A DNA stretch of 64,000 bases from an uncultured Pelagibacteraceae bacterium (lineage in GTDB: Bacteria > Pseudomonadota > Alphaproteobacteria > Pelagibacterales > Pelagibacteraceae): contig CACBYP010000001.1 in NCBI GenBank assembly GCA_902543485.1, positions 124,001 to 188,000 on the forward strand, in the 5' to 3' direction. The notes under the pieces were generated by a model that saw only the letters and a program-made list of their open reading frames with translations, searched no databases and had not been told where the DNA came from. Each line of letters begins with the position of its first letter. Positions within the stretch are counted from its first letter, which is position 1. The position numbers were made by a program, and so were the translations under genes. Below, one piece after another: positions 8,412-18,051 of this stretch.

Positions 8412-8873
8412 ATGAAATTCAAAATTTTATTTTTTTTAATTACATTTTTTTATTTTAATTCTTCATTTGCCGATGTTTTAAAACCAAGTGTGAATATAGA
8501 TCCAAAACAAGTTGTTTTAATTCAATTAAAGGCATTAATGAAAAATGACAGTCCATATAAAGATAGAGGGATTGAGCAAACATGGGAATTTGCACATCCA
8601 AATAATCAAAGGATGACAGGTCCATTAGATAGATTTAAAAGAATGTTAAAAGGGGCTTCATACTCGATGCTGATTGATCACAAAGAAAATACAGTAACTG
8701 AAATTTACAAATCAACTACAATGGCAACTTATGAAGTTGTTGTCTTGGATAAGGACAAACAATATTTTAAATTTAAATGGAAAGTTGAAAAGAATAATAA
8801 AGAAGGCAATCTTTTAGATTGCTGGCTAACAACAGCGGTTTCACAACCAATACCAATGGGATCATCAATATAA
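8412..8873 (+). CDS. Secreted DUF4864-like protein
   Basis: The 153-residue protein opens with a signal peptide: MKFK, a hydrophobic stretch rich in F/L/I, then SSFADV with likely cleavage after SFA (about residue 20). The body, with QLKALMKNDSPYKDRGIEQTWEFAHPN-type sequence and RFKRML, resembles DUF4864, a small periplasmic alpha+beta domain of unknown role. The stop TAA shares its last base with the ATG of the next small gene. It stands between the methanethiol oxidase group and the dimethylglycine dehydrogenase group. Function cannot be inferred. Confidence 0.72.
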   Translation: MKFKILFFLITFFYFNSSFADVLKPSVNIDPKQVVLIQLKALMKNDSPYKDRGIEQTWEFAHPNNQRMTGPLDRFKRMLKGASYSMLIDHKENTVTEIYKSTTMATYEVVVLDKDKQYFKFKWKVEKNNKEGNLLDCWLTTAVSQPIPMGSSI

Positions 8874-9076
8874 TGAAAAAGCCTCCAATGTATATTAGGT
8901 ACGCAATTCTAATGTTTATATTATGCTTTCCAACAATTTCATCTACTCAACTTGGGTGGTATTTTTGGGGAAGTGAAGTTGGGATTAATATTGGCATGGT
9001 AGTAGGTACAATTTCTGTTATAGTTGCCGCTTATTTAATGTTCAGAATGGGTTGGCGTGACGCAGATGATGAATAA
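8873..9076 (+). CDS. Small two-helix membrane protein, unknown function
   Basis: The 67-residue protein has two predicted membrane segments, about residues 8-27 and 38-58, and an acidic C-terminal end (WRDADDE). I choose the ATG at 8873 because it overlaps the previous stop (TAATG). A TTG start 54 bases upstream would read through the DUF4864 gene in another frame. It sits just before the dimethylglycine dehydrogenase-like gene. No family is recognised. Coupling to the secreted DUF4864 protein suggests that the two form an envelope pair. Confidence 0.65.
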   Translation: MKKPPMYIRYAILMFILCFPTISSTQLGWYFWGSEVGINIGMVVGTISVIVAAYLMFRMGWRDADDE

Positions 9077-9122
9077 TAGAATTTTGTTTCGTTAGTAATT
9101 AAAATTTAGTAGGAATCTGAGA

Positions 9123-11555
9123 ATGAAATCCAAAGCAAAAGTTGTTGTAGTTGGTGGTGGAGTAGTAGGGGTTAGCGCACTCTATCACTTAGCAAAAAAA
9201 GGTTGGTCAGATGTTGCTTTAATTGAAAGAAAAGAACTAACATCAGGTTCAACTTGGCATGCAGCGGGCTTATTACCACTATTTAATATGAGTTATTCTG
9301 TAGGACAACTTCATAAGTATGCTGTCAATTTATATAAAACTTTAGAGGAAGAGACAGGTAAGAATGTAGGTTTCAGCGTTGTATCAAATATTAGATTAGC
9401 AAGTACTAAAGATAGAATGGATGAATACTTTCAATACGCAGGTGTTGCTCAAACAATAGGTGTTGATGTAAAATTTTTAACTCCAGACCAAGTTAAGGAA
9501 ATCTGGCCATTATGTAATACATCAGATTTAGTAGGTGCAATACAACACCCCGAAGATGGATATATTCAACCAGCAGATTTAACACAAGCTCTTGCTACAG
9601 GCGCAAGAAATAGAGGAGCAGAAATTTATAGAAATACAAATGTTGTTGGAATGAAACAAACCAAAGATGGTTGGGTTGTTGAAACAGATAAAGGATCTAT
9701 AGAGTGTGAACATATTATTTCTTGTTCAGGAAATTTTGCAAGACAAACTGGAAAGATGGTTGGTTTAGATATTCCAGTAATCCCAGTAGAACATCAATAC
9801 ATTGTTACTGAACCTCATCCAGAAATTCAAAAAAGAAAAAAAGATGGACTACCAGAAATGGGAGTTTTAAGAGATAGTGATAGCAGATGGTACATGAGAG
9901 AAGAAGCAGGTGGATTAATTTTAGGACCATATGAAGATGGAGCACCAGCTTGTTATGTAGATGGACCATCAAAAGATTCTGAATATGAATTATTTCAGGA
10001 AGATTTGGATAGATTGGCTCCACACATTGAAGGTGCAATACATAGAGTCCCTGCGTTTGGAGAGGTAGGAGTTAAGAAAGTTTATAACGGTGCAATTTGT
10101 TATACACCTGATGGTAACCCAATTGTTGGTCCTGCTTGGGGATTGAAAAATTTTTGGATAAATGAAGGTCATAGTTTTGGTATCACTGCAGCAGGTGGAG
10201 CAGGATGGCAACTTGCTGAATGGATTGTAGATGGTGAACCCACAATTGATATGCTTGGTGTTGAACCAAGAAGGTATGGAGATTATTGCTCTAAATCATA
10301 TTTAAAAGCTAAAAATGAAGAAGCCTACAGTCACGTTTTCATAACTCACTTTCCTGATGAAGAAAGACCAGCAGCAAGACCATTAAGAACAGCGCCATGT
10401 TATGACAGAATGAAAAATTTAGGAGCAGTGTTTGGTCAAAAATTTGGATGGGAACGACCTAATTTTTTTGCAACTGATGGAATGGAGCAAAAAGATGATT
10501 GGTCATTTAGAAGATCAAAATGGTTCAATGCAATGGAAAAAGAATGCAAAAACGTAAAAGAAAATGTTGGTCTTTTGGATATGACTGCATTTGCAAAATG
10601 TAGAATTAAAGGACCTGGTGCTGAGGAATTTTTAGATAATTTAGTTGCAAACAAATTACCAAAAAAAGTTGGAAGAATTAATTTATGTCATGCTTTAAAT
10701 ACTAAAGGCGGAGTTCATTCTGAATTTACTATTATGAGAGAGTCACATGATAGCTTTTATTTAGTATCAGCAGGAGCTTTCCAAAGATTAGATCATGATT
10801 GGATTTTAAAATGGATGCCTTCAGACGGTTCAGTGCAGTTTGAAAATTTAACTAATAGTAATGGAGTTTTGGTTGTTTCAGGTCCAAAAGCAAGAGAGTT
10901 AATGCAAAGAGTTTCAAAAGATGATTTTTCAAATGAAAACTTTAAATGGCTAAGTGCAAAAATGGTTGATGTAGGGTACGCACCAGTAAATGCTATGAGA
11001 GTTAATTTTGTTGGTGAATTAGGATGGGAACTTCATCATCCAATTGAATATCAAAATCACATTTTTGATAAACTTATGGAAGCAGGACAAGATCTTGGAC
11101 TAAAGCCATATGGTATTAGAGCAATGAATAGTTTGAGAGTAGAAAAATCGTATAAATTGGTTGGAACAGAACTATCAATAGAATACTCACCTTATGAAAG
11201 TGGTCTTGATAGATTTATACATCCTAATAAAGGAAGTTTTATTGGACTTGAAGCATTAAACAAGTGGAGAGAAAAAGGTTTTGATAACAAACTTGTTACC
11301 TTGGAGGTTCATAATCCAAAAGATGCAGATGTATTAGGCAACAATCCAATTTATGAAAATGGAAGTGTTATAGGAAGAGCTACAGGAGGAGATTTTGGTT
11401 TTAGAATTGGAAAATCATTAGCATTAGGTATGGTTAAACCAGAATTAGCAAATGTTGGACAAAAACTTAAAATTGAAATATTAGGTGAGAAATATGATGC
11501 TACAATTTTAGATGAAAGTCCTTACGATCCAGAAAACAATTTATTAAGAGCTTAA
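9123..11555 (+). CDS. Dimethylglycine dehydrogenase-like FAD/folate enzyme
   Basis: This 810-residue protein has an N-terminal FAD oxidoreductase (DAO) domain with [18 protein letters not shown] at residues 7-24 and the STWHAAGL segment that carries the FAD-linking histidine in DMGDH/SARDH. This is followed by FAO_M and a C-terminal GcvT aminomethyltransferase domain (about 440-810, with [12 protein letters not shown]). The family oxidatively demethylates N-methyl amines and passes C1 units to tetrahydrofolate. Electrons go to ETF, and etfB, etfA and ETF:quinone oxidoreductase follow directly, a textbook complete chain. The exact substrate (dimethylglycine, sarcosine or other) is not determinable. 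Confidence 0.88.
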   Translation: MKSKAKVVVVGGGVVGVSALYHLAKKGWSDVALIERKELTSGSTWHAAGLLPLFNMSYSVGQLHKYAVNLYKTLEEETGKNVGFSVVSNIRLASTKDRMDEYFQYAGVAQTIGVDVKFLTPDQVKEIWPLCNTSDLVGAIQHPEDGYIQPADLTQALATGARNRGAEIYRNTNVVGMKQTKDGWVVETDKGSIECEHIISCSGNFARQTGKMVGLDIPVIPVEHQYIVTEPHPEIQKRKKDGLPEMGVLRDSDSRWYMREEAGGLILGPYEDGAPACYVDGPSKDSEYELFQEDLDRLAPHIEGAIHRVPAFGEVGVKKVYNGAICYTPDGNPIVGPAWGLKNFWINEGHSFGITAAGGAGWQLAEWIVDGEPTIDMLGVEPRRYGDYCSKSYLKAKNEEAYSHVFITHFPDEERPAARPLRTAPCYDRMKNLGAVFGQKFGWERPNFFATDGMEQKDDWSFRRSKWFNAMEKECKNVKENVGLLDMTAFAKCRIKGPGAEEFLDNLVANKLPKKVGRINLCHALNTKGGVHSEFTIMRESHDSFYLVSAGAFQRLDHDWILKWMPSDGSVQFENLTNSNGVLVVSGPKARELMQRVSKDDFSNENFKWLSAKMVDVGYAPVNAMRVNFVGELGWELHHPIEYQNHIFDKLMEAGQDLGLKPYGIRAMNSLRVEKSYKLVGTELSIEYSPYESGLDRFIHPNKGSFIGLEALNKWREKGFDNKLVTLEVHNPKDADVLGNNPIYENGSVIGRATGGDFGFRIGKSLALGMVKPELANVGQKLKIEILGEKYDATILDESPYDPENNLLRA

Positions 11556-12304
11556 TGAAAATATTAGTCGCAGTTAAAAGAGTTATTGATTACAACGTTC
11601 AAATAAGAGTTAAAGAAGATGGTTCTGGTGTTGTTACTGACAACGTTAAAATGTCAACAAATCCACCAGATGATAATGCAATAGAAGAAGCAGTAAAAAT
11701 TAAAGAGGCTGGCAAAGCTAAAGAAATAGTTGCAATTACAATCGGTGAAGAAAAAGCTCAAGAAACTGTTAGAAAAGCATTAGCTGTTGGAGCGGATAGG
11801 GGAATACATGTCAAAGTTGATAATGTGATTGAGCCATTAGCAGTTTCAAAAATTTTGAAAAAAATTGTAGAAAAAGAAAATCCTGATTTGGTGTTTATGG
11901 GAAAACAAGCAATTGACGATGATTGTAATCAAACTGGTCAGATGCTTGCAGCTTTATTAAATTGGCCTCAAGCAACTTTTGCATCGAAAATTGAAGTTAA
12001 AGATAATGCATTAGAAGTAACTCGTGAAATTGATGAAGGTTTAGAAACTATTGAAGTAAATGTTCCAGCTATTGTTACATGTGATTTAAGACTAAATGAA
12101 CCAAGATATGCTTCGCTTCCAAATATTATGAAAGCGAAGAAAAAACCAATAGAACAGTTAAATGCTTCAGATTTAGGAGTTGATATTAATCCTAGAATCG
12201 AACAAATTAAAGTTGAGGAACCACCAAAAAGAAAAGCTGGAATAAAAGTCGCTAGTGTAGAAGAATTAGTGCAAAAATTAAAAAATGAGGCTAAGGTAAT
12301 TTAA
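11555..12304 (+). CDS. etfB: Electron transfer flavoprotein beta subunit
   Basis: The 249-residue protein starts [19 protein letters not shown], the standard EtfB opening, and includes [18 protein letters not shown], the AMP-binding [19 protein letters not shown], and the EtfB recognition-loop region [17 protein letters not shown]. Together with EtfA it accepts electrons from the upstream dehydrogenase. The ATG overlaps the previous stop (TAATG), and its own stop is followed immediately by etfA, so subunits are made together. Confidence 0.96.
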   Translation: MKILVAVKRVIDYNVQIRVKEDGSGVVTDNVKMSTNPPDDNAIEEAVKIKEAGKAKEIVAITIGEEKAQETVRKALAVGADRGIHVKVDNVIEPLAVSKILKKIVEKENPDLVFMGKQAIDDDCNQTGQMLAALLNWPQATFASKIEVKDNALEVTREIDEGLETIEVNVPAIVTCDLRLNEPRYASLPNIMKAKKKPIEQLNASDLGVDINPRIEQIKVEEPPKRKAGIKVASVEELVQKLKNEAKVI

Positions 12305-13258
12305 ATGTCAGTATTATTAATTGCAGAACATAATAATAAAGAGGTTAGACCATTTACCTATAATGCTATAACTGCAGCTTCTCAAATAAATGAGGATCTT
12401 CATGTTTTGGTTTTAGGTCATCAAGCTGATGATGTTGCAAAATCTTTATCTGAAGTTCCAAATGTAAAAAAAGTTATTCACGTTGATAATAAAATTTATG
12501 AAAACTACATTGCTGAAAATTATACAGCAGCAATAATTAAGCATGCAGAAAGTTATTCACATATTGTAAGCTCAGCAAATACATTTGGCAAAAATTTAAT
12601 GCCAAGAATTGCAGCATTACTAGATACTTCGCAAGTGAGCGATATAATTAAAGTTATTTCTGAGGATACTTTTTTAAGACCAATTTATGCAGGAAATGCT
12701 TTTGCTACGGTTAAAAGTAATGACAAAAAAAAATGTGTTACTATTAGACCGACGTCGTTTGACCCTGCTGATAAGAGTGGTGGATCTGCTGAAATTACAA
12801 AATCTGATCCAGCAGAAGCTAGTTCATCAACTAAATTTCTAAAGAAAGAAGAAGTTAAGTCAGACAGACCAGAGCTTGGAACAGCTAGAATAGTTATTTC
12901 TGGTGGCAGAGGAATGCAAAATGGTGAAAATTTCAAATTAATAAGTGATATTGCGGATAAACTTAATGCAGCAATTGGTGCATCTAGAGCAGCAGTTGAT
13001 GCAGGTTATATTACGAATGATCATCAAGTAGGACAAACGGGTAAAGTGGTAGTCCCAGATTTATATATTGCAGTTGGAATTTCAGGTGCGATACAGCACT
13101 TAGCAGGAATGAAAGAAAGCAAAGTTATTGTGGCTATAAATAAAGACGGTGAAGCTCCAATTTTTAGTGTCGCAGATTACGGATTAGAAGCAGATCTTTT
13201 TGAGGCTCTTCCTCAGTTTTTGTCAGAATTGAACAAATTAAACACTATACAAAAATAG
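12305..13258 (+). CDS. etfA: Electron transfer flavoprotein alpha subunit
   Basis: The 317-residue protein has the EtfA N-terminal domain and a C-terminal FAD-binding domain with the signature [23 protein letters not shown], and [19 protein letters not shown], then [12 protein letters not shown] near the end. It binds the FAD that relays electrons to ETF:quinone oxidoreductase. It begins directly after the etfB stop. Length and motifs are all normal. Confidence 0.96.
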   Translation: MSVLLIAEHNNKEVRPFTYNAITAASQINEDLHVLVLGHQADDVAKSLSEVPNVKKVIHVDNKIYENYIAENYTAAIIKHAESYSHIVSSANTFGKNLMPRIAALLDTSQVSDIIKVISEDTFLRPIYAGNAFATVKSNDKKKCVTIRPTSFDPADKSGGSAEITKSDPAEASSSTKFLKKEEVKSDRPELGTARIVISGGRGMQNGENFKLISDIADKLNAAIGASRAAVDAGYITNDHQVGQTGKVVVPDLYIAVGISGAIQHLAGMKESKVIVAINKDGEAPIFSVADYGLEADLFEALPQFLSELNKLNTIQK

Positions 13259-13282
13259 CAAATACTGTAAGAAATTATCATT

Positions 13283-14902
13283 ATGTCCAGAGAAGTGATG
13301 GAATACGATGTTGTCATCGTAGGTGGCGGACCATCAGGACTTTCAACTGCAATTAAATTAAAGCAGTTAAATCCAGATATTAATGTCTGCCTTTTAGAGA
13401 AAGCATCTGAAATAGGTGCACACATTTTATCAGGGAACGTGTTTGAAACACGTGCTTTAGACGAACTAATACCTAATTGGAAAGAATTAGATGCTCCCAT
13501 TAAAACAAAAGTTACAAAAGAAAAATTTTTATTTTTAGGAAAACAAAAATCATTAAGTTGGCCAACATGGCTGCTTCCTAAGGTTCAACAAAATCATAAC
13601 AATTATATTATAAGTCTTGCAAATCTTTGTAGATGGTTAGCAGAGAAGGCTGAAGGATTAGGAGTTGAAATATTCCCAGGATTTCCAGGAAGTGAAGTTT
13701 TATATAATGATGATGGATCAGTTAAAGGTATTGCAACTCAAGATATGGGTATCGACAAAGAGGGAAATAAAAAAGATACTTATGAACCAGGAATGGAATT
13801 ACATGCAAAAGTTACAGTCTTTGCAGAAGGATGCAGAGGTCACTTAGGAAAAGAATTAATTAAGAAGTTTGAGTTGGATAAAGGTAAAAATCCTCAACAA
13901 TATGGAATTGGTTTTAAAGAAATTTGGGAGATAAATGAAAAAAATCATACAGAAGGTTTAGTAATGCATACTGCTGGATGGCCTTTAGACAATAACACCT
14001 ACGGTGGAAGTTTTATGTATCATGCAGAAAATAAACAAGTTTTTCTTGGTTACGTAATTGGATTAGATTACCAAAATCCTCATCTTTCACCTTTCGATGA
14101 ATTCCAAAGATTTAAAACTCATCCAGATATAAAAAAAATAATTGAAGGTGGAAAAAGAATTACTTATGGCGCAAGAGCTTTAATTGAGGGAGGTATACAG
14201 AGTTTACCTCAGATGTTTATGCCAGGTGCTTTGTTAGTTGGATGTGACGCGGGAACGTTAAATATGCCTAAAATAAAAGGGTCTCATACTGCAATGAAAA
14301 GTGGAATGATCGCTGCAGAAACAATTTATGAGCATCTTACAAAAAATATAAATTTATCTACATATGAACAAAAATTTAAAGAAAGTTGGGTTTACAAAGA
14401 ATTATATGAGGCGAGAAATGTAAAACCAAGTTTCTCTTGGGGTTTAATTCTAGGTATATTATTTACTGGAATTGACCAGATTTTATTTAGAGGAAAGCTT
14501 CCTTTCACATTAAAGCATAAACACGCTGATCATGAAGCTTTAAAACCAGCAGATAAAATGCCAAAAATTGATTATCCTAAGCCTGATAACGTTATTACTT
14601 TTGATAAAACTAGTTCGGTTTATTTAACAGGTACAATTCATGATGATAATCAGCCAGTCCACTTAAAACTTAAAGATCCAGATTTGCCAATAAAATATAC
14701 TTTAGAAAAATTTGATGAGCCTGCACAAAGATATTGTCCAGCAGGAGTTTATGAAGTTCAAGAAGTAAATTCTGTTCAAAAATTTGTAATAAATGCACAA
14801 AATTGCATACATTGTAAAACTTGTGATATTAAAGAGCCATCTCAAAATATTACTTGGGTCACACCAGAAGGCGGAGGTGGACCTAAATACGGAAATATGT
14901 AA
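13283..14902 (+). CDS. Electron transfer flavoprotein-ubiquinone oxidoreductase
   Basis: The 539-residue protein has an FAD-binding Rossmann fold VVIVGGGPSGLSTAIKL (about 10-26) and a C-terminal [4Fe-4S] domain with C485 (CPAGVYE) and C508-x2-C511-x2-C514 (CIHCKTCDIKEPSQN). It is a monotopic inner-membrane enzyme that moves electrons from reduced ETF to ubiquinone. As the last gene of the dmgdh-etfBA cluster it completes the route from amine oxidation to the respiratory chain. The next gene is convergent and starts one base later, so the transcript ends in opposing genes. Confidence 0.95.
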   Translation: MSREVMEYDVVIVGGGPSGLSTAIKLKQLNPDINVCLLEKASEIGAHILSGNVFETRALDELIPNWKELDAPIKTKVTKEKFLFLGKQKSLSWPTWLLPKVQQNHNNYIISLANLCRWLAEKAEGLGVEIFPGFPGSEVLYNDDGSVKGIATQDMGIDKEGNKKDTYEPGMELHAKVTVFAEGCRGHLGKELIKKFELDKGKNPQQYGIGFKEIWEINEKNHTEGLVMHTAGWPLDNNTYGGSFMYHAENKQVFLGYVIGLDYQNPHLSPFDEFQRFKTHPDIKKIIEGGKRITYGARALIEGGIQSLPQMFMPGALLVGCDAGTLNMPKIKGSHTAMKSGMIAAETIYEHLTKNINLSTYEQKFKESWVYKELYEARNVKPSFSWGLILGILFTGIDQILFRGKLPFTLKHKHADHEALKPADKMPKIDYPKPDNVITFDKTSSVYLTGTIHDDNQPVHLKLKDPDLPIKYTLEKFDEPAQRYCPAGVYEVQEVNSVQKFVINAQNCIHCKTCDIKEPSQNITWVTPEGGGGPKYGNM

Positions 14903-15277
14903 TTAAGATAAATCGATTGCAAACTTTTTTAAGGTTTCAATTGGAATAAGCTTTAAAGTGTTTTTATGAGTTTTTTTTAAATAAATTGGACATCCTTTTC
15001 CAGCTTCTAAAGCTCGAGCATACCAGCCTGCACACACGCACCAACTATCTCCATCTTTTAAACCTGGAAAACCAAACTCAGGATGAGGTGTAATTAAATC
15101 ATTGCCTGCTTCTTTACACCATTCTAAAAATTCAGTATTTACTTTTGCACAAACAGTGTGCACACCATGATCATTTTCATCTGTATTGCAACATCCGTCT
15201 CTATACCATCCTGTTAAAGGATCATTTGAACATAACTCTAAGTCTTCGTCTAAAACGTTTTTTTGTTTATCAGCCAT
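14903..15277 (-). CDS. DUF2237 family protein
   Basis: The 124-residue protein is cysteine- and tryptophan-rich and matches DUF2237: VLDEDLELCSNDPLTGWYRDG, GVHTVCAKV, FLEWCKEAGNDL, and FPGLKDGDSWCVCAGWYARA. It has about seven cysteines and probably binds a metal or is redox active. The family is widespread but uncharacterised. Its start overlaps the end of the upstream 2OG oxygenase gene by 8 bases, so they are likely one transcript. Confidence 0.82.
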   Translation of the reverse strand: MADKQKNVLDEDLELCSNDPLTGWYRDGCCNTDENDHGVHTVCAKVNTEFLEWCKEAGNDLITPHPEFGFPGLKDGDSWCVCAGWYARALEAGKGCPIYLKKTHKNTLKLIPIETLKKFAIDLS

Positions 15278-15878
15278 GAAACAATCTTGTTAATTTTTTA
15301 TCAATATCTATGTTAAAAGAAAATGATCTTCTTTCACCATCAGATTTAAATGGATATGCAGTATGCATTAAATTATTTGGGAATAAGATAAGATCACCAA
15401 CTCTTGGTTTATGATTAAATATAGAATTATTTAAAAAAGATTTAGAACCATAAATAAAATCAATTGTTCCGTTAGTTTTAATTTTTTTATGTCCCTTTGT
15501 TAAATTGTTTGGAATTTTTAAATAACCAACTCCAGAAACATTGCCATCATGAAAATGAACAGGGTTATAATCATTTTTAAATTGTCTTACGACCCATAAA
15601 TTCTTAATTTTAATATTTTTTGACTTCTTATTAAGATTTTTTTTTAAATATTGATTTACACTTTTAAAAATAAAACTTTTTAAATTTTTTTTAATAAATT
15701 TATTTTTTAATTCAATTTCTTGCTCAACTTGACCTACTAACTTTTTTGAGTAGTCATTTGATTTCAATTTTTTTTTATCTTTGATAATACTTTCAACTTC
15801 ATCATTAATTTTTTTTACCATATTTAATGGAATTTTAACAACAGCAATTTTTGGTCCAAACGGACTTAAAACTTTCAT
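15270..15878 (-). CDS. Putative 2-oxoglutarate/Fe(II) oxygenase
   Basis: The 202-residue protein resembles the putative 2OG-Fe(II) oxygenase (Tiarajudens/SM-20-like) family. It has a VHFHDGNVSGVGYLKIP segment with candidate iron ligands HxD, GDLILFPNNLMHTAYPF with the distal histidine, and an ERRSFSFNID arginine for 2-oxoglutarate. I chose the ATG at 15878 because the longer frame to 15956 would overlap the 3' end of hisI by about 70 bases and adds only a poly-lysine leader. Substrate unknown. Confidence 0.72.
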   Translation of the reverse strand: MKVLSPFGPKIAVVKIPLNMVKKINDEVESIIKDKKKLKSNDYSKKLVGQVEQEIELKNKFIKKNLKSFIFKSVNQYLKKNLNKKSKNIKIKNLWVVRQFKNDYNPVHFHDGNVSGVGYLKIPNNLTKGHKKIKTNGTIDFIYGSKSFLNNSIFNHKPRVGDLILFPNNLMHTAYPFKSDGERRSFSFNIDIDKKLTRLFHG

Positions 15879-15885
15879 TAATTTT

Positions 15886-16374
15886 TTATATTTTTGTTGG
15901 ATTAGGTTGTCCTTTATAAACAACTTCTGGATCAAATTTTTTTTCTTCTTCTTCAAATTTCATTTCGATTTGTCTTGCATTATCAATTTTACCCAAAGGA
16001 ACAGATCTGTAAAAACAGGATCTGTACCCAACGTGGCAACTAGAACCTTCGCCAATATCTACAGTCATCCACACTGCATCTTGATCATCATCAATTCGAA
16101 TCTCTTTTACTTTTTGAACAAACCCACTTGTTTTTCCTTTATGCCAAATTGATTGCCTTGATCTGCTCCAGTAATGTGCTTCTTTGGTTTCAATAGTTAA
16201 CTTGAAGGCTTCGACATTCATATACCCATGCATTAATATTTCTTTTGTTTTTGAGCATGTTGTAATGACTGGAATCAATCCATCATTGTCGAATTTAGGA
16301 GATAAAAGCTTGCCTTCTTCTATTTCTGCTACATTTTCTCTTTTTTTAAACATATATGTGGAATTATCTAACAT
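15886..16374 (-). CDS. hisI: Phosphoribosyl-AMP cyclohydrolase
   Basis: This 162-residue protein carries out the third step of histidine synthesis. The core shows VMHGYMNVEAF-type sequence (here LMHGYMNVEAFKLTIETKEAHYWSR in part), the metal motif IDDDQDAVW, and the zinc cysteines in SSCHVGYRSCFYRS. The C-terminal extension after about residue 125 (FEEEEKKFDPEVVYK) is typical of alphaproteobacterial HisI. A second ATG seven codons downstream (16353) is an alternative start. It is divergent from folE and not next to other his genes. Confidence 0.92.
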   Translation of the reverse strand: MLDNSTYMFKKRENVAEIEEGKLLSPKFDNDGLIPVITTCSKTKEILMHGYMNVEAFKLTIETKEAHYWSRSRQSIWHKGKTSGFVQKVKEIRIDDDQDAVWMTVDIGEGSSCHVGYRSCFYRSVPLGKIDNARQIEMKFEEEEKKFDPEVVYKGQPNPTKI

Positions 16375-16431
16375 AATAATAAATATAATAAATATTTTAA
16401 AATTAAGGTTTTATATATATAAAAGCACGTC

Positions 16432-17034
16432 ATGAAATTAGTAAAAAACGAAAACGAAAAAAAAATTAATGAAGTAACTGACAAAGAAGCTGAAGAAGCT
16501 TTTGTCAAAATCCTTAAATGGTTAGGTGAAGATCCTACTAGAGAAGGTTTATTGGAAACTCCAAAAAGAGTTACAAAAGCATTTAAAGAATATTTCAAGG
16601 GATATAAAGAAGATCCTAAAGCAGTTTTAGATAAAACATTTGGTGATGTTGAAGGCTATAGCGATATGGTTGTTCAAAAAAATATCTCAGTACAAAGTCA
16701 TTGCGAACATCACATGGCACCAATTATAGGAATTGCTCATGTAGCATATATTCCAAATCAAAGAGTTGTAGGATTAAGTAAAATAGCAAGAGTTGTAGAA
16801 GTATTTTCAAAAAGATTACAAACACAAGAAAGATTAACTGTTCAGATCGCTAATACTTTAATGGAGTCGTTGGATGCAAAAGGTGTTGCGGTTACAATAG
16901 ATTCAACTCATCAGTGTATGACTATGAGAGGTATAAAAAAAGAGCAAGCTACCACAGTTACAAATTTTTATCTTGGACAGTTTAAAGACGATTTAAGTTA
17001 TCAAAATAGATATTTGCGATTTATTGCAAAATAA
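16432..17034 (+). CDS. folE: GTP cyclohydrolase I
   Basis: The 200-residue protein makes dihydroneopterin triphosphate, the first step of folate synthesis. Conserved elements are DPTREGLLETPKRV, SHCEHHMAPIIG (zinc Cys and His), VVGLSKIARVVEVFSKRLQ and STHQCMTMRGI (second zinc Cys). Length is normal. Folate supply fits the two folate-dependent demethylating dehydrogenases in the window. Fifty-seven bases separate it from divergent hisI, so both promoters lie there. Confidence 0.96.
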   Translation: MKLVKNENEKKINEVTDKEAEEAFVKILKWLGEDPTREGLLETPKRVTKAFKEYFKGYKEDPKAVLDKTFGDVEGYSDMVVQKNISVQSHCEHHMAPIIGIAHVAYIPNQRVVGLSKIARVVEVFSKRLQTQERLTVQIANTLMESLDAKGVAVTIDSTHQCMTMRGIKKEQATTVTNFYLGQFKDDLSYQNRYLRFIAK

Positions 17035-17049
17035 TATTTACTGATAAAC

Positions 17050-18051
17050 ATGGCGGACTCATTTAAAGCAGTTGTAATAAACAATCAGAACGAAAATTTT
17101 ACAAGAGAAGTCAAAGAACTAAGTTTAGACCATTTTAAAGATGGGGAGGTGCTTGTTAAGATAGATTATTCTGATCTTAATTGGAAAGATGCAATGATAC
17201 TAAAAGATGGTGGCAAATTAGTAAAAGAGTATCCAAGAATACCTGGCATAGATTTTTCTGGAATTGTTGCACAAGGTGATGGTGAAGAATTTAAAGAAGG
17301 AGACAGAGTTATATTAACAGGTTGTAGAGCAGGTGAACTTTTTGATGGTGGATATTCTCAATACGCAAAAGTTAAAAAAGATCATATTACAAAAACACCT
17401 GAGGGAATGACAAATAAACAAGCTATGATTCTAGGAACTGCTGGTCTTACAGGTTTGTTATGCGCCTTTGCAGTTAAAGCAAGAGAGGAACTATTGATGC
17501 AGTCAAAAGTAAACGATGTATTGGTAACAGGTTCTACTGGTGGTGTTGGAATGGTGGCAGTTATGGTTCTTGCAAAGATGGGAATTAATGTAACAGCTAT
17601 AACCGGTAAACCAGATAAAGCAGATTACTTAAAAGAACTTGGTGCAAAAAACGTTATAGATCGTAAAGAATTTGAAAGTGAAGCAAGATTAATAGATAAA
17701 GGAACATGGGATGGAGTTGTAGATACCGTGGGTGGAAATATTTTATCGAATGCAATAGCTCAAACTAAACCAAAAGGAATTGTTGCCATATGTGGAAATG
17801 CTAGTGGTAATAAATTAAATACATCAGTAATTCCATTTATATTAAGAGCAGTCAAATTATGGGGAGTAGACTCTGTTAATATCAGTAAAAAAAGAAAAGA
17901 GTTTGTATGGGGAGAATTTCCTGCTTTGTTAGATTTTAATATTTTAGAAAAATCAGTAAATACTATTGGATTAGATGAATTATTAAATGTCTATCCAGAT
18001 ATATTAAAAGGAAATTTAAAACATAAAATAGTAGTGGATGTAAATAAATAA
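17050..18051 (+). CDS. AcuI/YhdH-type NADPH quinone reductase (acryloyl-CoA reductase family)
   Basis: The 333-residue MDR protein matches the YhdH/AcuI family: DYSDLNWKDAMI, PGIDFSGIVA, NAD(P)-binding VLVTGSTGGVGMVAVMVLAK at about 157-176, and RAVKLWGVDSVN. AcuI reduces acryloyl-CoA to propionyl-CoA and is used to detoxify acrylate from DMSP, a major compound for SAR11. It is not next to other DMSP genes here, so the physiological role is inferred from the family. Its stop overlaps the start of a LysR regulator (TAATG), suggesting joint expression. Confidence 0.85.
   Translation: MADSFKAVVINNQNENFTREVKELSLDHFKDGEVLVKIDYSDLNWKDAMILKDGGKLVKEYPRIPGIDFSGIVAQGDGEEFKEGDRVILTGCRAGELFDGGYSQYAKVKKDHITKTPEGMTNKQAMILGTAGLTGLLCAFAVKAREELLMQSKVNDVLVTGSTGGVGMVAVMVLAKMGINVTAITGKPDKADYLKELGAKNVIDRKEFESEARLIDKGTWDGVVDTVGGNILSNAIAQTKPKGIVAICGNASGNKLNTSVIPFILRAVKLWGVDSVNISKKRKEFVWGEFPALLDFNILEKSVNTIGLDELLNVYPDILKGNLKHKIVVDVNK

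Noticed and set aside
8819-8872. TTG start for the small membrane protein
   Set aside because: It lies inside the upstream gene; ATG 8873 overlaps that gene's stop and gives a two-helix protein without a long leader.
9805-10654. Several antisense frames of 70-80 codons inside the DMGDH gene
   Set aside because: They are in the shadow of a strong coding frame, with His/Leu/Ser-rich compositions typical of antisense artefacts and no family resemblance.
15879-15956. Longer N-terminus for the 2OG oxygenase
   Set aside because: It overlaps hisI by about 70 bases and adds only a poly-lysine leader; the ATG at 15878 leaves a clean 7-base gap.
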